64,000 bases of DNA from Tatumella punctata. Lineage in GTDB: Bacteria; Pseudomonadota; Gammaproteobacteria; Enterobacterales; Enterobacteriaceae. A model generated the notes under the pieces. The model did no database searches. It was not told the DNA's origin and worked only from the letters and a program-made list of their open reading frames with translations. The translations under genes and the position numbers were made by a program. Positions within the stretch are counted from its first letter, which is position 1; each line of letters opens with the position of its first letter. Of this stretch, positions 8,207 to 16,490 are shown piece after piece. The DNA lies in the NCBI RefSeq assembly GCF_039523735.1, contig NZ_BAAAFW010000060.1, positions 124,001 through 188,000 on the forward strand, written 5' to 3'.

Positions 8207-9024
8207 CAGAGAACTTTCTGATAAATAGTCTCAGCAATCGATGGCCGGTTATTATCGCCTGTCACCCAGCCTGCACGGTCTTTAATTTGCTGATCGGCAT
8301 TCCCCATCGCAACCCCCAGTCCGGCGTGTTCCAGCATACTTAAATCGTTGTAATTGTCACCGAAAGCAATGACATCCTGCATAGATAAGTTGCGGGTTGC
8401 CAGCCATTCTGCCAGCCGCTTACCTTTACTGTTCCCCTGACGTGAAATATCCACCTGATCTGCCCAGGACCACTCGCAGGTAACCTGTGCTTCATCGGCG
8501 ATACGTAACGCGAAATCCCGTAACTGAGGGAGATTGTCGTGAGACAGGGCAAATTTCCACAATTTATCTGACCGTCGGGCTGCGCTGGTCAGGTCATCAA
8601 CCCGGGTGAAGAGCGGACGCTGTGCTGCCGGCAGGCTTTCGCCCCAGGCGCTGGTACGGATAACATGCGGAGTAGGGTGCTGGTATAGCATCGCATCGTC
8701 AGCATATAACAGGCCTTTAATACCTTCTTCCTCCAGCCGCTGAATGACCAGTTCAGCCTGGGCGACAGACATCGGGTCATTATCCAGTACACGTTTCTGT
8801 TGATAATCATACAGATAGGTACCATTACAACAGATTGCAGGTGCAGTTAACTGCAGAGCCTGATAAAACGGATGGATCGCACTGTGGTGTCGTCCGGTGA
8901 CAATCACCACTTCGGCCCCCGCCTGGCGGGCTTGTGACAGAGCATCAATCGACTCGGGTAATATCGTTTTTTCAGACGTCAGCAGGGTGCCGTCCAGATC
9001 AAGAGCAATAACACGATAACGCAT
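8206..9024 (-). CDS. ybhA: HAD-family sugar/pyridoxal phosphatase YbhA
   Basis: Cof-type haloacid dehalogenase phosphatase, 272 residues, the same length as E. coli YbhA, which hydrolyses pyridoxal 5'-phosphate and some sugar phosphates. Motif I is DLDGTLL with the nucleophile Asp in the first ten residues, motif II is VTGRH, and motifs III/IV are GNSKGKRLAEW and FGDNYNDLSML. The frame is open to 9231, but the ATG at 9024 (MRYRVIALDLDGTLL) matches the family start; the extra 69 residues upstream overlap the pgl control region and have no counterpart. It diverges from pgl. Confidence 0.94.
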   Translation of the reverse strand: MRYRVIALDLDGTLLTSEKTILPESIDALSQARQAGAEVVIVTGRHHSAIHPFYQALQLTAPAICCNGTYLYDYQQKRVLDNDPMSVAQAELVIQRLEEEGIKGLLYADDAMLYQHPTPHVIRTSAWGESLPAAQRPLFTRVDDLTSAARRSDKLWKFALSHDNLPQLRDFALRIADEAQVTCEWSWADQVDISRQGNSKGKRLAEWLATRNLSMQDVIAFGDNYNDLSMLEHAGLGVAMGNADQQIKDRAGWVTGDNNRPSIAETIYQKVL

Positions 9025-9183
9025 AAGATCTTTTACCTGAAGGTGGAGTGGTGCCTGCAGTCTATCCTGATTCCCTGGCAGCCACCAAAAAACCCCGCAT
9101 GAATAAATTATTTTTTGCGGCGGTATATTGCGATACAGTGGAGCAAATCCCGAAAAATCACCGATTCCAGGTAAGGAGAATAC

Positions 9184-10182
9184 ATGCAACAAGTTGTTTA
9201 TATCGCCAGTCCCGAAAGTCAGCAAATTCATGTCTGGCAGCTCTCTGAGACCGGGGCGCTGACGTTATTACAGGTGATTGATGTTGATGGACAGGTACAG
9301 CCGATGGTCGTCAATCCGCATAAACCGGTGTTGTACGCCGGTGTGCGCCCTGATTTTCGTGTGATTGCATTTTCTATTGCTGCCGATGGCAGCTTAACCC
9401 GCGCAGGGGAAGCTGCATTGCCGGGCAGTCCGACACATTTATCGACTGACCATCAGGGGACGGCTCTGTTCAGTGGTTTCTATCATGACGGGCTGGTTAC
9501 GGTCACACCGCTGGATGCTCAGGGTCTGCCGCAGCCTGTCAGTCAGGTCATTGAAGGGCTGGATGGCTGCCATTCCACCAATCTCAGCAGTGATGATCTG
9601 CTGTTTACTCCGGCACTGAAACAGGACCGGGTATGTGCTTTTCGCTGGAACAGTAACGGCACCTTAAGCGAACCGGCCTGTGGTCAGGTGGATACCCGGC
9701 CGGGTGCCGGACCACGTCATATGGTGTTTCATCCCGCCGGACAGTATGCCTATCTGGTCAATGAGCTGGACAGTACGGTGAGTGTGTTACAACTGAACAC
9801 CCACGGTGCTGAGACGATTCAGACACTGGATATGATGGCCGATGATTTTACCGGTACCCGCTGGGCGGCGGATATTCATCTGACTCCGGAAGGGCGTTTC
9901 CTGTATGCCTGTGATCGTACCAGCAGCACTATCACAGTCTTCTCGGTCAGTGACAGTGGTGATCATCTGACAGTACGCGATATCTGCCCGACAGAGACAC
10001 AGCCGCGCGGATTCAATATTGATAAACAGGGGAAATTCCTGATCGCTGCCGGACAGAAGTCTCACCATATCGGGGTCTATACTATCGGTGCACAGGACGG
10101 CTTATTGACAGAAACAGGACGTTATGCGGTAGGCCAGGGGCCTATGTGGGTAACAGTCCACCAGCTTAGCCCGCAGAAATAA
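9184..10182 (+). CDS. pgl: 6-phosphogluconolactonase
   Basis: Hydrolyses 6-phosphogluconolactone to 6-phosphogluconate, the second step of the oxidative pentose phosphate pathway. The 332-residue sequence belongs to the seven-bladed beta-propeller (YbhE) type of lactonase, not the sugar-isomerase-like type; repeated blades such as ..HLTPEGRFLYACDRTSSTITVF.. and GPRHMVFHPAGQYAYLVNEL are visible. The ATG has an AAGGAG ribosome site five bases upstream. It faces ybhB, and a perfect 9-bp inverted repeat lies between the two stops. Confidence 0.95.
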   Translation: MQQVVYIASPESQQIHVWQLSETGALTLLQVIDVDGQVQPMVVNPHKPVLYAGVRPDFRVIAFSIAADGSLTRAGEAALPGSPTHLSTDHQGTALFSGFYHDGLVTVTPLDAQGLPQPVSQVIEGLDGCHSTNLSSDDLLFTPALKQDRVCAFRWNSNGTLSEPACGQVDTRPGAGPRHMVFHPAGQYAYLVNELDSTVSVLQLNTHGAETIQTLDMMADDFTGTRWAADIHLTPEGRFLYACDRTSSTITVFSVSDSGDHLTVRDICPTETQPRGFNIDKQGKFLIAAGQKSHHIGVYTIGAQDGLLTETGRYAVGQGPMWVTVHQLSPQK

Positions 10183-10189
10183 ACGGGCA

Positions 10190-10222
10190 CCGGCAGAGAC
10201 TCTGTCTGAGGGGCTCTGCCGG
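10190..10222. terminator. Hairpin between converging pgl and ybhB
   Basis: Perfect 9-bp inverted repeat CCGGCAGAG (10190-10198) and CTCTGCCGG (10214-10222) with a 15-base loop, immediately after the pgl stop. There is no U-tract on either side, so it may be a processing or 3'-end stabilising structure more than a classical terminator. Confidence 0.4.
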
Positions 10223-10228
10223 CAGCGG

Positions 10229-10705
10229 TCAGTTAAAAGTGACCGTCAGGCTGGCACTGGCCAGTGAATGGAAGTGCACATTAAAACCAACCATTGCCCC
10301 GCTGGCATGACTGTCGACCTCAATCAGATCACTATCCAGAGCATGCACGGTAAACACATAGCGATGTTTCTCACCCTGCGGAGGTGCAGCGCCGCCATAG
10401 ACAGAAGAACCAAAATCGGTCCGGGTCTGTAACGCTCCGGCAGGTAATGGGGCGATGCCTGAACCTGCGCCCTGTTCTATTTCTGAATTCCCGGCGGGAA
10501 TATTGACCACCACCCAGTGCCACCAGCCACTGCCGGTCGGTGCATCAGGGTCAAAGCAGGTAATCACAAAACTCCGGGTCGCTGCAGGGGCATCTTCCCA
10601 GTATAACTGGGGTGACAGATTCCCGCCCTGATAGCCCATACCATTAAACACATGGCGTTGCGGCATGGTCTGCCCGTCAGTTAAATCCTTACTGAATAAA
10701 CGCAT
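10229..10705 (-). CDS. ybhB: Phosphatidylethanolamine-binding-protein family YbhB
   Basis: Cytoplasmic Raf-kinase-inhibitor-like (PEBP) protein of 158 residues, identical in length to E. coli YbhB. The family ligand-site motifs DPDAPTGSGWWHWVVVNIP (residues about 49-67) and GAAPPQGEKHRYVFTVHAL are present. The physiological role in enterobacteria is not known. The ATG follows a GGAGAGA ribosome site. It sits between pgl and bioA as in E. coli, where the lambda attachment site also lies; no such core is seen here. Confidence 0.93.
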   Translation of the reverse strand: MRLFSKDLTDGQTMPQRHVFNGMGYQGGNLSPQLYWEDAPAATRSFVITCFDPDAPTGSGWWHWVVVNIPAGNSEIEQGAGSGIAPLPAGALQTRTDFGSSVYGGAAPPQGEKHRYVFTVHALDSDLIEVDSHASGAMVGFNVHFHSLASASLTVTFN

Positions 10706-10733
10706 CTTATCTCTCCGTTCTGTAAAGTAGCCT

Positions 10734-10769
10734 GCCGGACCAGACTACCATACAGTCATCGGGTCCGGC
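10734..10769 (-). terminator. Hairpin downstream of bioA
   Basis: Inverted repeat GCCGGACC (10734-10741) and GGTCCGGC (10762-10769), 8 bp perfect with a 20-base loop, starting 10 bases beyond the bioA stop on the minus strand. No U-tract follows, so terminator activity is uncertain. Confidence 0.35.
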
Positions 10770-10778
10770 GCTGTTCTG

Positions 10779-12077
10779 TCAGTCCGGCATGGCGAATAAA
10801 TTGTCCTGTCTGACCGCAAGACTGATGGCCGTGGTTAACCGGGATAACTCTTCGGGGCGGATAATATAAGGCGGCATCAGATAAATCAGCCGGCCGAACG
10901 GGCGGATCCAGACGCCCTGACTGACAAAAAATTGCTGTATTTCGGCCATCCTGACCGGGTGATGACACTCGATCACCCCGATAGCGCCTAATACCCGCAC
11001 ATCCGCGACCCGGGGGCAGTCTTTGAGGGGCTGAAGCTGCTCAGTTAACAGCTGTTCAATCTCTTTCACCTGCCGTTGCCAGTGTCCTTCTGCCAGTATG
11101 CTGAGGCTTTCACAGGCCACCGCACAGGCTAACGGATTCCCCATAAAGGTGGGGCCATGCATAAAACAACCGGCAGGGCTGTTGCTGATTTTTTCCGCAA
11201 CCGCACTGGTTGCGAGGGTGGCCGACAGGGTCATCGTTCCCCCGGTTAATCCTTTTCCAAGGCACATGATATCCGGGGAAATTTCTGCGTGCTGACAGGC
11301 AAATAACCGTCCTGTCCGGCCGAAACCGGTAGCGATTTCATCGGCGATCAGCAGTACGCCAAATTGATCGCATAACTGTCTGACACGCCGCAGATAGTTC
11401 GGGTGATAGAAGCGCATACCTCCGGCTCCCTGAACAATGGGCTCGAGGATCACCGCTGCCAGTTGCTGATGATGTGCAGCCAGCATTTGCTGCATTTCGG
11501 CAATGTCCTCTTCCTGCCAGGGGTGATCGAAACCGGTGGCCGGGGCGGCGACAAACATATGTTCGGGCAGATAGCCTTTCCATAAAGCATGCATCGAGTT
11601 TTCAGGATCGCAGACTGACATCGCTGCAAAAGTGTCCCCGTGATAACCCTGACGGATGGTAAGGAATTTCCGGCGCGGGCGGGTATCGCCGCTGTAATAC
11701 TGAATGGCCATTTTCATCGCAACTTCAACCGCCACAGATCCTGAATCGGCGAGAAAGACCTTATCTAATCCTTCCGGGCTCATATCCACCAGTTTGCGGC
11801 ATAAGCTGACTGCTGCAGGGTGGGTAATACCGCCAAACATCACATGTGACATATGGCTGATTTGTCTGACCATTGCCTGGTTAAGCCGCGGGTGGTTATA
11901 GCCATGAATAGCAGCCCACCAGGAAGACATGCCCTCTGTCAGTTGTGTTCCGTCAGCCAGAGTCAGGGTACAGCGGTCGGCGGTGACCACCGGATAACAG
12001 GGCAAAGGATCGATCATTGAGGTGTAGGGATGCCAGATATGCTGGCGGTCGAACGCAAGGTCGTCGGCAGTTAACAT
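10779..12077 (-). CDS. bioA: Adenosylmethionine--8-amino-7-oxononanoate aminotransferase
   Basis: PLP enzyme that makes 7,8-diaminopelargonate from KAPA, with SAM as amino donor. At 432 residues (E. coli 429) it carries the fold-III motifs GMSSWWAAIHGYNHP (SAM/KAPA pocket), DSGSVAVEVAMKMA, LIADEIATGFGRTG with the PLP-contacting Asp, and CLGKGLTGG with the Schiff-base Lys. The frame is open to 12155, but the ATG at 12077 (MLTADDLAFDRQHIW) matches the family start and leaves the BirA operator free. It diverges from bioBFCD, and both sides are presumably repressed together by BirA. Confidence 0.96.
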   Translation of the reverse strand: MLTADDLAFDRQHIWHPYTSMIDPLPCYPVVTADRCTLTLADGTQLTEGMSSWWAAIHGYNHPRLNQAMVRQISHMSHVMFGGITHPAAVSLCRKLVDMSPEGLDKVFLADSGSVAVEVAMKMAIQYYSGDTRPRRKFLTIRQGYHGDTFAAMSVCDPENSMHALWKGYLPEHMFVAAPATGFDHPWQEEDIAEMQQMLAAHHQQLAAVILEPIVQGAGGMRFYHPNYLRRVRQLCDQFGVLLIADEIATGFGRTGRLFACQHAEISPDIMCLGKGLTGGTMTLSATLATSAVAEKISNSPAGCFMHGPTFMGNPLACAVACESLSILAEGHWQRQVKEIEQLLTEQLQPLKDCPRVADVRVLGAIGVIECHHPVRMAEIQQFFVSQGVWIRPFGRLIYLMPPYIIRPEELSRLTTAISLAVRQDNLFAMPD

Positions 12078-12081
12078 AAAC

Positions 12082-12114
12082 TTGTAAACCAAATTAAAAA
12101 GATTTAGTTTACAA
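12082..12114. promoter_or_regulatory. BirA (biotin repressor) operator between bioA and bioB
   Basis: TTGTAAACC (12082-12090), a 15-base AT-rich spacer, then AGTTTACAA (12106-12114): this differs at one base from the consensus TTGTAAACC-N14/15-GGTTTACAA. It begins 5 bases upstream of the bioA start and ends 44 bases upstream of bioB, the position expected for repression of both divergent transcripts. Confidence 0.95.
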
Positions 12115-12158
12115 GTATACGTATAAAAACTGTCTTTGTTAATTACCCGGAGCATGTC

Positions 12159-13193
12159 ATGTCACAACGCTGGACCCTTTCTCAGGCCGAAGCTTTGTTT
12201 GAGAAACCGTTACTGGAACTGCTTTTTGAAGCACAGCAAGTGCATCGCCGTCATTTCGATCCGCAAAAAGTCCAGGTCAGTACCTTATTATCGATTAAAA
12301 CCGGCGCCTGCCCGGAAGATTGTAAGTATTGTCCGCAAAGTGCCCGTTATAAAACCGGCCTCGAGTCAGAGCGCTTAATGGAAGTTGAAGAAGTTCTGGC
12401 TTCAGCACGCAAGGCCCGCCAGGCCGGATCAGGCCGTTTTTGCATGGGCGCGGCATGGAAAAATCCCCATGACAGGGATATGCCTTACCTGGAGAAAATG
12501 ATTGCCGGTGTTAAAGAAATGGGGATGGAAACCTGTATGACGCTCGGCACCCTGTCAGCGCAACAGGCTGAACGACTGGCCAGTGCCGGACTGGATTTTT
12601 ATAACCATAATCTCGACACTTCCCCCGAATTTTACGGCAGTATCGTGACAACCCGTACTTATCAGGAACGGCTGGATACTCTTGGTGCGGTCAGGGATGC
12701 GGGCATGAAAGTCTGTTCCGGAGGAATTGTCGGTCTGGGCGAAACGGTTACCGATCGTGCCGGACTGCTGGTTCAGCTGGCCAATCTGCCGGTTCCTCCG
12801 GAGAGTGTTCCGATCAATATGCTGGTGAAGGTCAAAGGTACGCCACTGGCAGATAACGAAGATGTCTGTCCGTTTGATTTTATCCGGACGATAGCTGTGG
12901 CCAGGATAATGATGCCTGCCTCTTACGTCCGTCTGTCCGCCGGGCGTGAACAGATGAATGAACAGACCCAGGCGATGTGTTTTATGGCCGGAGCTAACTC
13001 TATTTTCTATGGCTGCAAGCTGCTGACCACACCAAACCCTGAAGAAGATAATGACCTGCGTCTGTTCCGTAAACTGGGGCTTAACCCCGAACAGACTTAT
13101 ACGGAACAGGGCGATCGTGGCCGTGAGCAGCAATTACATCAGGTATTACAGGAGAGTGATACGGCGTTGTTCTATAACGCGGCGGTACAATGA
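12159..13193 (+). CDS. bioB: Biotin synthase
   Basis: Radical-SAM enzyme inserting sulfur into dethiobiotin, the last step of biotin synthesis. The 344-residue protein has the radical-SAM cluster motif CPEDCKYC (Cys51, Cys55, Cys58) and the [2Fe-2S] ligands expected around MGAAWKNP, CMTLGTL and CSGGIVGLGE, with the Arg ligand in ASYVRLSAGR. The ATG has a CCCGGAGC ribosome site. First gene of the bioBFCD operon; its stop overlaps the bioF start in ATGA. Confidence 0.97.
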   Translation: MSQRWTLSQAEALFEKPLLELLFEAQQVHRRHFDPQKVQVSTLLSIKTGACPEDCKYCPQSARYKTGLESERLMEVEEVLASARKARQAGSGRFCMGAAWKNPHDRDMPYLEKMIAGVKEMGMETCMTLGTLSAQQAERLASAGLDFYNHNLDTSPEFYGSIVTTRTYQERLDTLGAVRDAGMKVCSGGIVGLGETVTDRAGLLVQLANLPVPPESVPINMLVKVKGTPLADNEDVCPFDFIRTIAVARIMMPASYVRLSAGREQMNEQTQAMCFMAGANSIFYGCKLLTTPNPEEDNDLRLFRKLGLNPEQTYTEQGDRGREQQLHQVLQESDTALFYNAAVQ

Positions 13194-14341
13194 GCTGGCA
13201 GCAAAAAATCACCGGAGCACTGCGGTTACAGCGTGAGTCCGGGTTGTGGCGTCAGATGCAGCCGGTTACTCCCGCGGCAAATGCAACACTGTCGGCAGAA
13301 GGCCGGCAGTATCACCATTTCTCTTCCAATGATTATCTGGGACTGAGCCGGCACCCGCGGATTATTGATGCCTGGCAGCAGGGGCTTAACCGCTGGGGAG
13401 CCGGTGCCGGTGCCTCCGGCCATGTGACGGGCTATACCCCGGCACACCGGGAGCTGGAAGAGGCCCTGGCGCAGCGGCTGGGGTTTTCCCGGGCATTGCT
13501 GTTCGGTTCCGGATTCGCGGCCAACCAGGCCTTAGTTTTTGCTCTGGCCGGTAAACAGGATCGGTTGCTGGCCGATAAACTGATGCACGCATCATTACTC
13601 GAAGCAGCGGCCCTGAGTCCGGCGACGTTATGCCGTTTTCAGCATAACAGCCCGCAGAGCCTGCAACGGTTACTTTCCCGTACCTGTGACGGCGAAACCC
13701 TGATTATTACCGAAGGGGTGTTCAGTATGGACGGTGACCGTGCGCCATTGAGGGAGCTCCGTCAGCAGGCAGATGCCTCAGGCAGCTGGCTGGTGGTCGA
13801 TGATGCGCACGGTATCGGGGTCTGCGGGCCACAGGGCAGGGGCAGTTGCCAGCAACAGGGGATTACGCCTGATATTCTGGTGGTCACCTTCGGTAAGGCA
13901 TTCGGTGTTGCCGGAGCCGCCATACTCTGCTCTGCAGACGTGGCCGACTATTTGTGTCAGTCGGCAAAACACCTGATTTACAGCACGGCGATGCCTCCGG
14001 CACAGGCGGTGGCTATTCATGCGTCATTACACCTGATCGACGTTGCTGATCAACGCAGAGAAAAATTACAGCACAACATCCGTTTATTCCGTCAACAGAT
14101 GACAGGTCTGCGCTGGTCACTGCTCCCCTCAGAGACAGCGATCCAGCCATTGATGATCGGAGAAAATCAGTCAGCCGTCGATCTGGCCGCAGCACTGCGT
14201 CAGCGTGGGTTTTGGATCAATGCGATCCGTCCGCCAACGGTACCTGCCGGCGCAGCAAGGCTGCGTATCACCCTTTCGGCAGCCCATGATCCGCAGCAGA
14301 TTGAACAACTGGCGGAGCACTTATATGCATTGCAATCCTGA
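13190..14341 (+). CDS. bioF: 8-amino-7-oxononanoate synthase
   Basis: PLP-dependent decarboxylating condensation of pimeloyl-ACP (or -CoA) with L-alanine to KAPA. The 383 residues match the E. coli length (384). Visible are HHFSSNDYLGLSRHP near the N-terminus, GAGASGHVTGY, VDDAHGIGVCG and TFGKAFGVAGA with the Schiff-base Lys. It overlaps bioB by four bases (ATGA) and bioC by seventeen, consistent with coupled translation in the operon. Confidence 0.96.
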   Translation: MSWQQKITGALRLQRESGLWRQMQPVTPAANATLSAEGRQYHHFSSNDYLGLSRHPRIIDAWQQGLNRWGAGAGASGHVTGYTPAHRELEEALAQRLGFSRALLFGSGFAANQALVFALAGKQDRLLADKLMHASLLEAAALSPATLCRFQHNSPQSLQRLLSRTCDGETLIITEGVFSMDGDRAPLRELRQQADASGSWLVVDDAHGIGVCGPQGRGSCQQQGITPDILVVTFGKAFGVAGAAILCSADVADYLCQSAKHLIYSTAMPPAQAVAIHASLHLIDVADQRREKLQHNIRLFRQQMTGLRWSLLPSETAIQPLMIGENQSAVDLAAALRQRGFWINAIRPPTVPAGAARLRITLSAAHDPQQIEQLAEHLYALQS

Positions 14342-15101
14342 ACAGACCGCAGGGCCGGGTGTTGATAAATCAGCAATAGGTAAAGCTTTTGGCCGTGCGG
14401 CAGCAACTTATGATGATTATGCAGCGCTGCAGCGTATTACCGGTGACCGTTTACGGGAAATAGCCGGCATGCCGGCAGCAGGCGACTTACTGGATGCGGG
14501 CTGCGGCAGTGGCTGGTATAGCCGTTGTTTCAGCGCCGCGGGGTATCGGGTCACGGCACTGGATATTTCGACAGAGATGCTTCGTTATGCCCGTCAGCAA
14601 CAGAGTGCCGCAGATTATCTACAGGCTGATCTGGACGCGTTACCTTTTCGCGCCGGTAGCTTTGATGTTATCTGGAGCAATCTGGCCCTGCAATGGAGCA
14701 ACCAGCTGCGGCAGGCAGTATATCAGCTGCGTTCTGCTCTGAGACCGGCAGGTCAGCTGCGATTTTCCACAGTTGCGGCAGGGTCATTACCGGAAGTGGA
14801 TCAGGCGTGGCAGTCCGTAGACGGTACTGCACATACTAACTCGTTCCTCACTGTGCAGCAGATTACGCAGGCCGTCTGCGGGTATGGTATCAGGCTGATC
14901 CATGAGCCCGTAACCCTGCACTTTCCGTCTGCTCGTGCGGCGCTCTGGTCACTGAAAGGGGTGGGGGCCGGTCATCTGCACCAGCGGACGAAGAGTCTGC
15001 CCCTTACCCGTCAGCGGCTGGCGCTGCTTGATGCGGGCTGGCCTAAAGAGACAGAAGGCTACCGATTAAGTTATCAGATAGTGTATGGAGTGACAGAATG
15101 A
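14325..15101 (+). CDS. bioC: Malonyl-ACP O-methyltransferase BioC
   Basis: SAM-dependent methyltransferase that caps malonyl-ACP so that the fatty acid machinery can build the pimelate moiety. The SAM-binding motif LLDAGCGSGWYSR lies near residue 54, followed by VTALDISTEML and IWSNLALQWSN, all BioC-like. The frame is open from 14205, but the ATG at 14325 (MHCNPEQTAG...) follows a GGCGGAGC ribosome site, gives 258 residues (E. coli 251) and leaves a short overlap with bioF; the upstream extension simply reads bioF in another frame. Confidence 0.93.
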   Translation: MHCNPEQTAGPGVDKSAIGKAFGRAAATYDDYAALQRITGDRLREIAGMPAAGDLLDAGCGSGWYSRCFSAAGYRVTALDISTEMLRYARQQQSAADYLQADLDALPFRAGSFDVIWSNLALQWSNQLRQAVYQLRSALRPAGQLRFSTVAAGSLPEVDQAWQSVDGTAHTNSFLTVQQITQAVCGYGIRLIHEPVTLHFPSARAALWSLKGVGAGHLHQRTKSLPLTRQRLALLDAGWPKETEGYRLSYQIVYGVTE

Positions 15102-15787
15102 ATCATCGCTGGTTTATCACCGGAACAGATACAGAAGCCGGAAAAACGGTGGCGACAACCGCATTGTTGCAGGCGGCGGCAACGCAGGGCTGGCGCGCGG
15201 CGGGTTATAAGCCAGTAGCCTCCGGCTCGGAAATGACACCGCAGGGATTACGTAACAGCGATGGGCTGTTACTGCAACAAAACAGTTTACCTGGTCTGGA
15301 TTATCATGAAGTTAATCCGCTGGTCTTTGCTGAGGCCACATCGCCGCATATTGTCAGTGCGGCACAACGACAGCCGATTAGCGCGCAGGCGATGTCAGCA
15401 GGGCTGCGTCATCTGGAAACGAAAGCCGACTGGATTGGCGTAGAAGGGGCTGGCGGATGGTTTACACCACTGGCAGACGATTTTTTGTTTTCTGACTGGG
15501 TGGTTGCAGAACAATTGCCGGTAGTGCTGGTGGTAGGAATGAAACTGGGCTGTATTAATCATGCGCTTCTGAGTGCTGCCGCAATCCGGGCTGCCGGCCT
15601 GACGCTTTCCGGCTGGATAGCTAACTGTGTACAGCCACCTCAGGAGCGTCATCAGCCATATATGGAAACCCTGATTCAGCGACTGCCGGCACCACTGCTC
15701 GGCGAAATCCCGCAACTGACCAGCAGACAGCAACTGTCCTGCTGCGGACAATATGTTGATTTACCCGCTGCCGTCAGTTCACGCTGA
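15098..15787 (+). CDS. bioD: Dethiobiotin synthetase
   Basis: ATP-dependent carboxylation and ring closure of diaminopelargonate to dethiobiotin. P-loop GTDTEAGKT lies at residues 8-16, with YKPVASGSEMTPQGLRNSDG and VEGAGGWFTPL as the other conserved blocks. 229 residues against 225 in E. coli. It overlaps bioC by four bases (ATGA). Its 3' end overlaps by 14 bases the end of the convergent UrtE-like gene on the other strand, so no room remains for a terminator between them. Confidence 0.96.
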   Translation: MNHRWFITGTDTEAGKTVATTALLQAAATQGWRAAGYKPVASGSEMTPQGLRNSDGLLLQQNSLPGLDYHEVNPLVFAEATSPHIVSAAQRQPISAQAMSAGLRHLETKADWIGVEGAGGWFTPLADDFLFSDWVVAEQLPVVLVVGMKLGCINHALLSAAAIRAAGLTLSGWIANCVQPPQERHQPYMETLIQRLPAPLLGEIPQLTSRQQLSCCGQYVDLPAAVSSR

Positions 15788-16490
15788 GCCATTTATTGAT
15801 CATGCCTTCATCCAGCTGAGTAACACGGCCGTTAGCGACGCTGCGGCCGCAATGCAGCAGTAGAAAATAGTCGGCCACACTGCGGATAAAGGAAACCCGC
15901 TGTTCCAGCAACAGGATGGTCATCCCGAACTCATGATTCAGGCAGCGTAGCAGGTTACCCATATCTTCTTCCAGCCAGCAGGACATGCCTCCGGTCGGTT
16001 CATCCAGAATCAGTAATTTGGGTTCCAGTACCAGCGCCCGGGCCAGTGCCAGTTGTTGCTGCTGATCGATAGTTAAATCACCACTGCGCTGATGACGCAG
16101 GTCATACAGATGCGGGAAAAGATCAAAGATTATTTGCGGGATTGCGTAAGGCGGGCTGCTTTTTGCGGCCTTTAAGGCGATCATCAGGTTATCTTCAACA
16201 CTCATCTGAGAAAAGATATGCCGCCCCTGGGGAACGTAACCGATCCCCATACCTGCCCGTTGTTCTGACGGTTGTTGCTGAAGGTCGCGTGGCGGAGCAT
16301 TACGTTCCTGCCAGGTAATGGTACCGCTATTGATCGGCAAATATCCCATAATACAATTGACCAGCGTCGTTTTTCCCATCCCCGGCTGGCCCAGCACAGC
16401 AGTGCATGAGCCGGGCATCAGGTCCATGTCGACATCCCGGAGAATATGATTCGGACCATAAAACTGATTGATTGCACGTAAACTCAGCAT
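15774..16490 (-). CDS. Orphan UrtE/LivF-type ABC transporter ATPase with degenerate signature motif
   Basis: A 238-residue ATPase most like UrtE, the urea-transporter member of the branched-chain amino-acid family: NQFYGPNHIL near the N-terminus, CIMGYLPINSGTI after the Walker A, and GIGYVPQGRHIFSQMSVEDNL with the Q-loop. Walker A is GQPGMGKTT and Walker B LLILDEPTGGM. The signature, LSGGQ in active members, reads LTIDQ, which is unusual and may cripple ATP hydrolysis. The ATG at 16490 is preferred over the in-frame GTG at 16499 because of a GAGGAG site eight bases before it. No urtA-D, urease or permease gene is nearby; E. coli has bioD next to uvrB with nothing between. Likely a remnant or a recruited ATPase. 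Confidence 0.8.
   Translation of the reverse strand: MLSLRAINQFYGPNHILRDVDMDLMPGSCTAVLGQPGMGKTTLVNCIMGYLPINSGTITWQERNAPPRDLQQQPSEQRAGMGIGYVPQGRHIFSQMSVEDNLMIALKAAKSSPPYAIPQIIFDLFPHLYDLRHQRSGDLTIDQQQQLALARALVLEPKLLILDEPTGGMSCWLEEDMGNLLRCLNHEFGMTILLLEQRVSFIRSVADYFLLLHCGRSVANGRVTQLDEGMINKWLSVN

Noticed and set aside
9025..9231. N-terminal extension of ybhA
   Set aside because: Open frame upstream of the family start, runs through the divergent control region and over the start of pgl; no counterpart in YbhA.
10706..10778. Possible lambda-type attB between ybhB and bioA
   Set aside because: E. coli has attB in this area, but the 15-bp core GCTTTTTTATACTAA or anything close is not present.
12555..13133. 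192-codon minus-strand frame inside bioB
   Set aside because: Shadow of bioB in the opposite strand; no start signal or recognisable domain.
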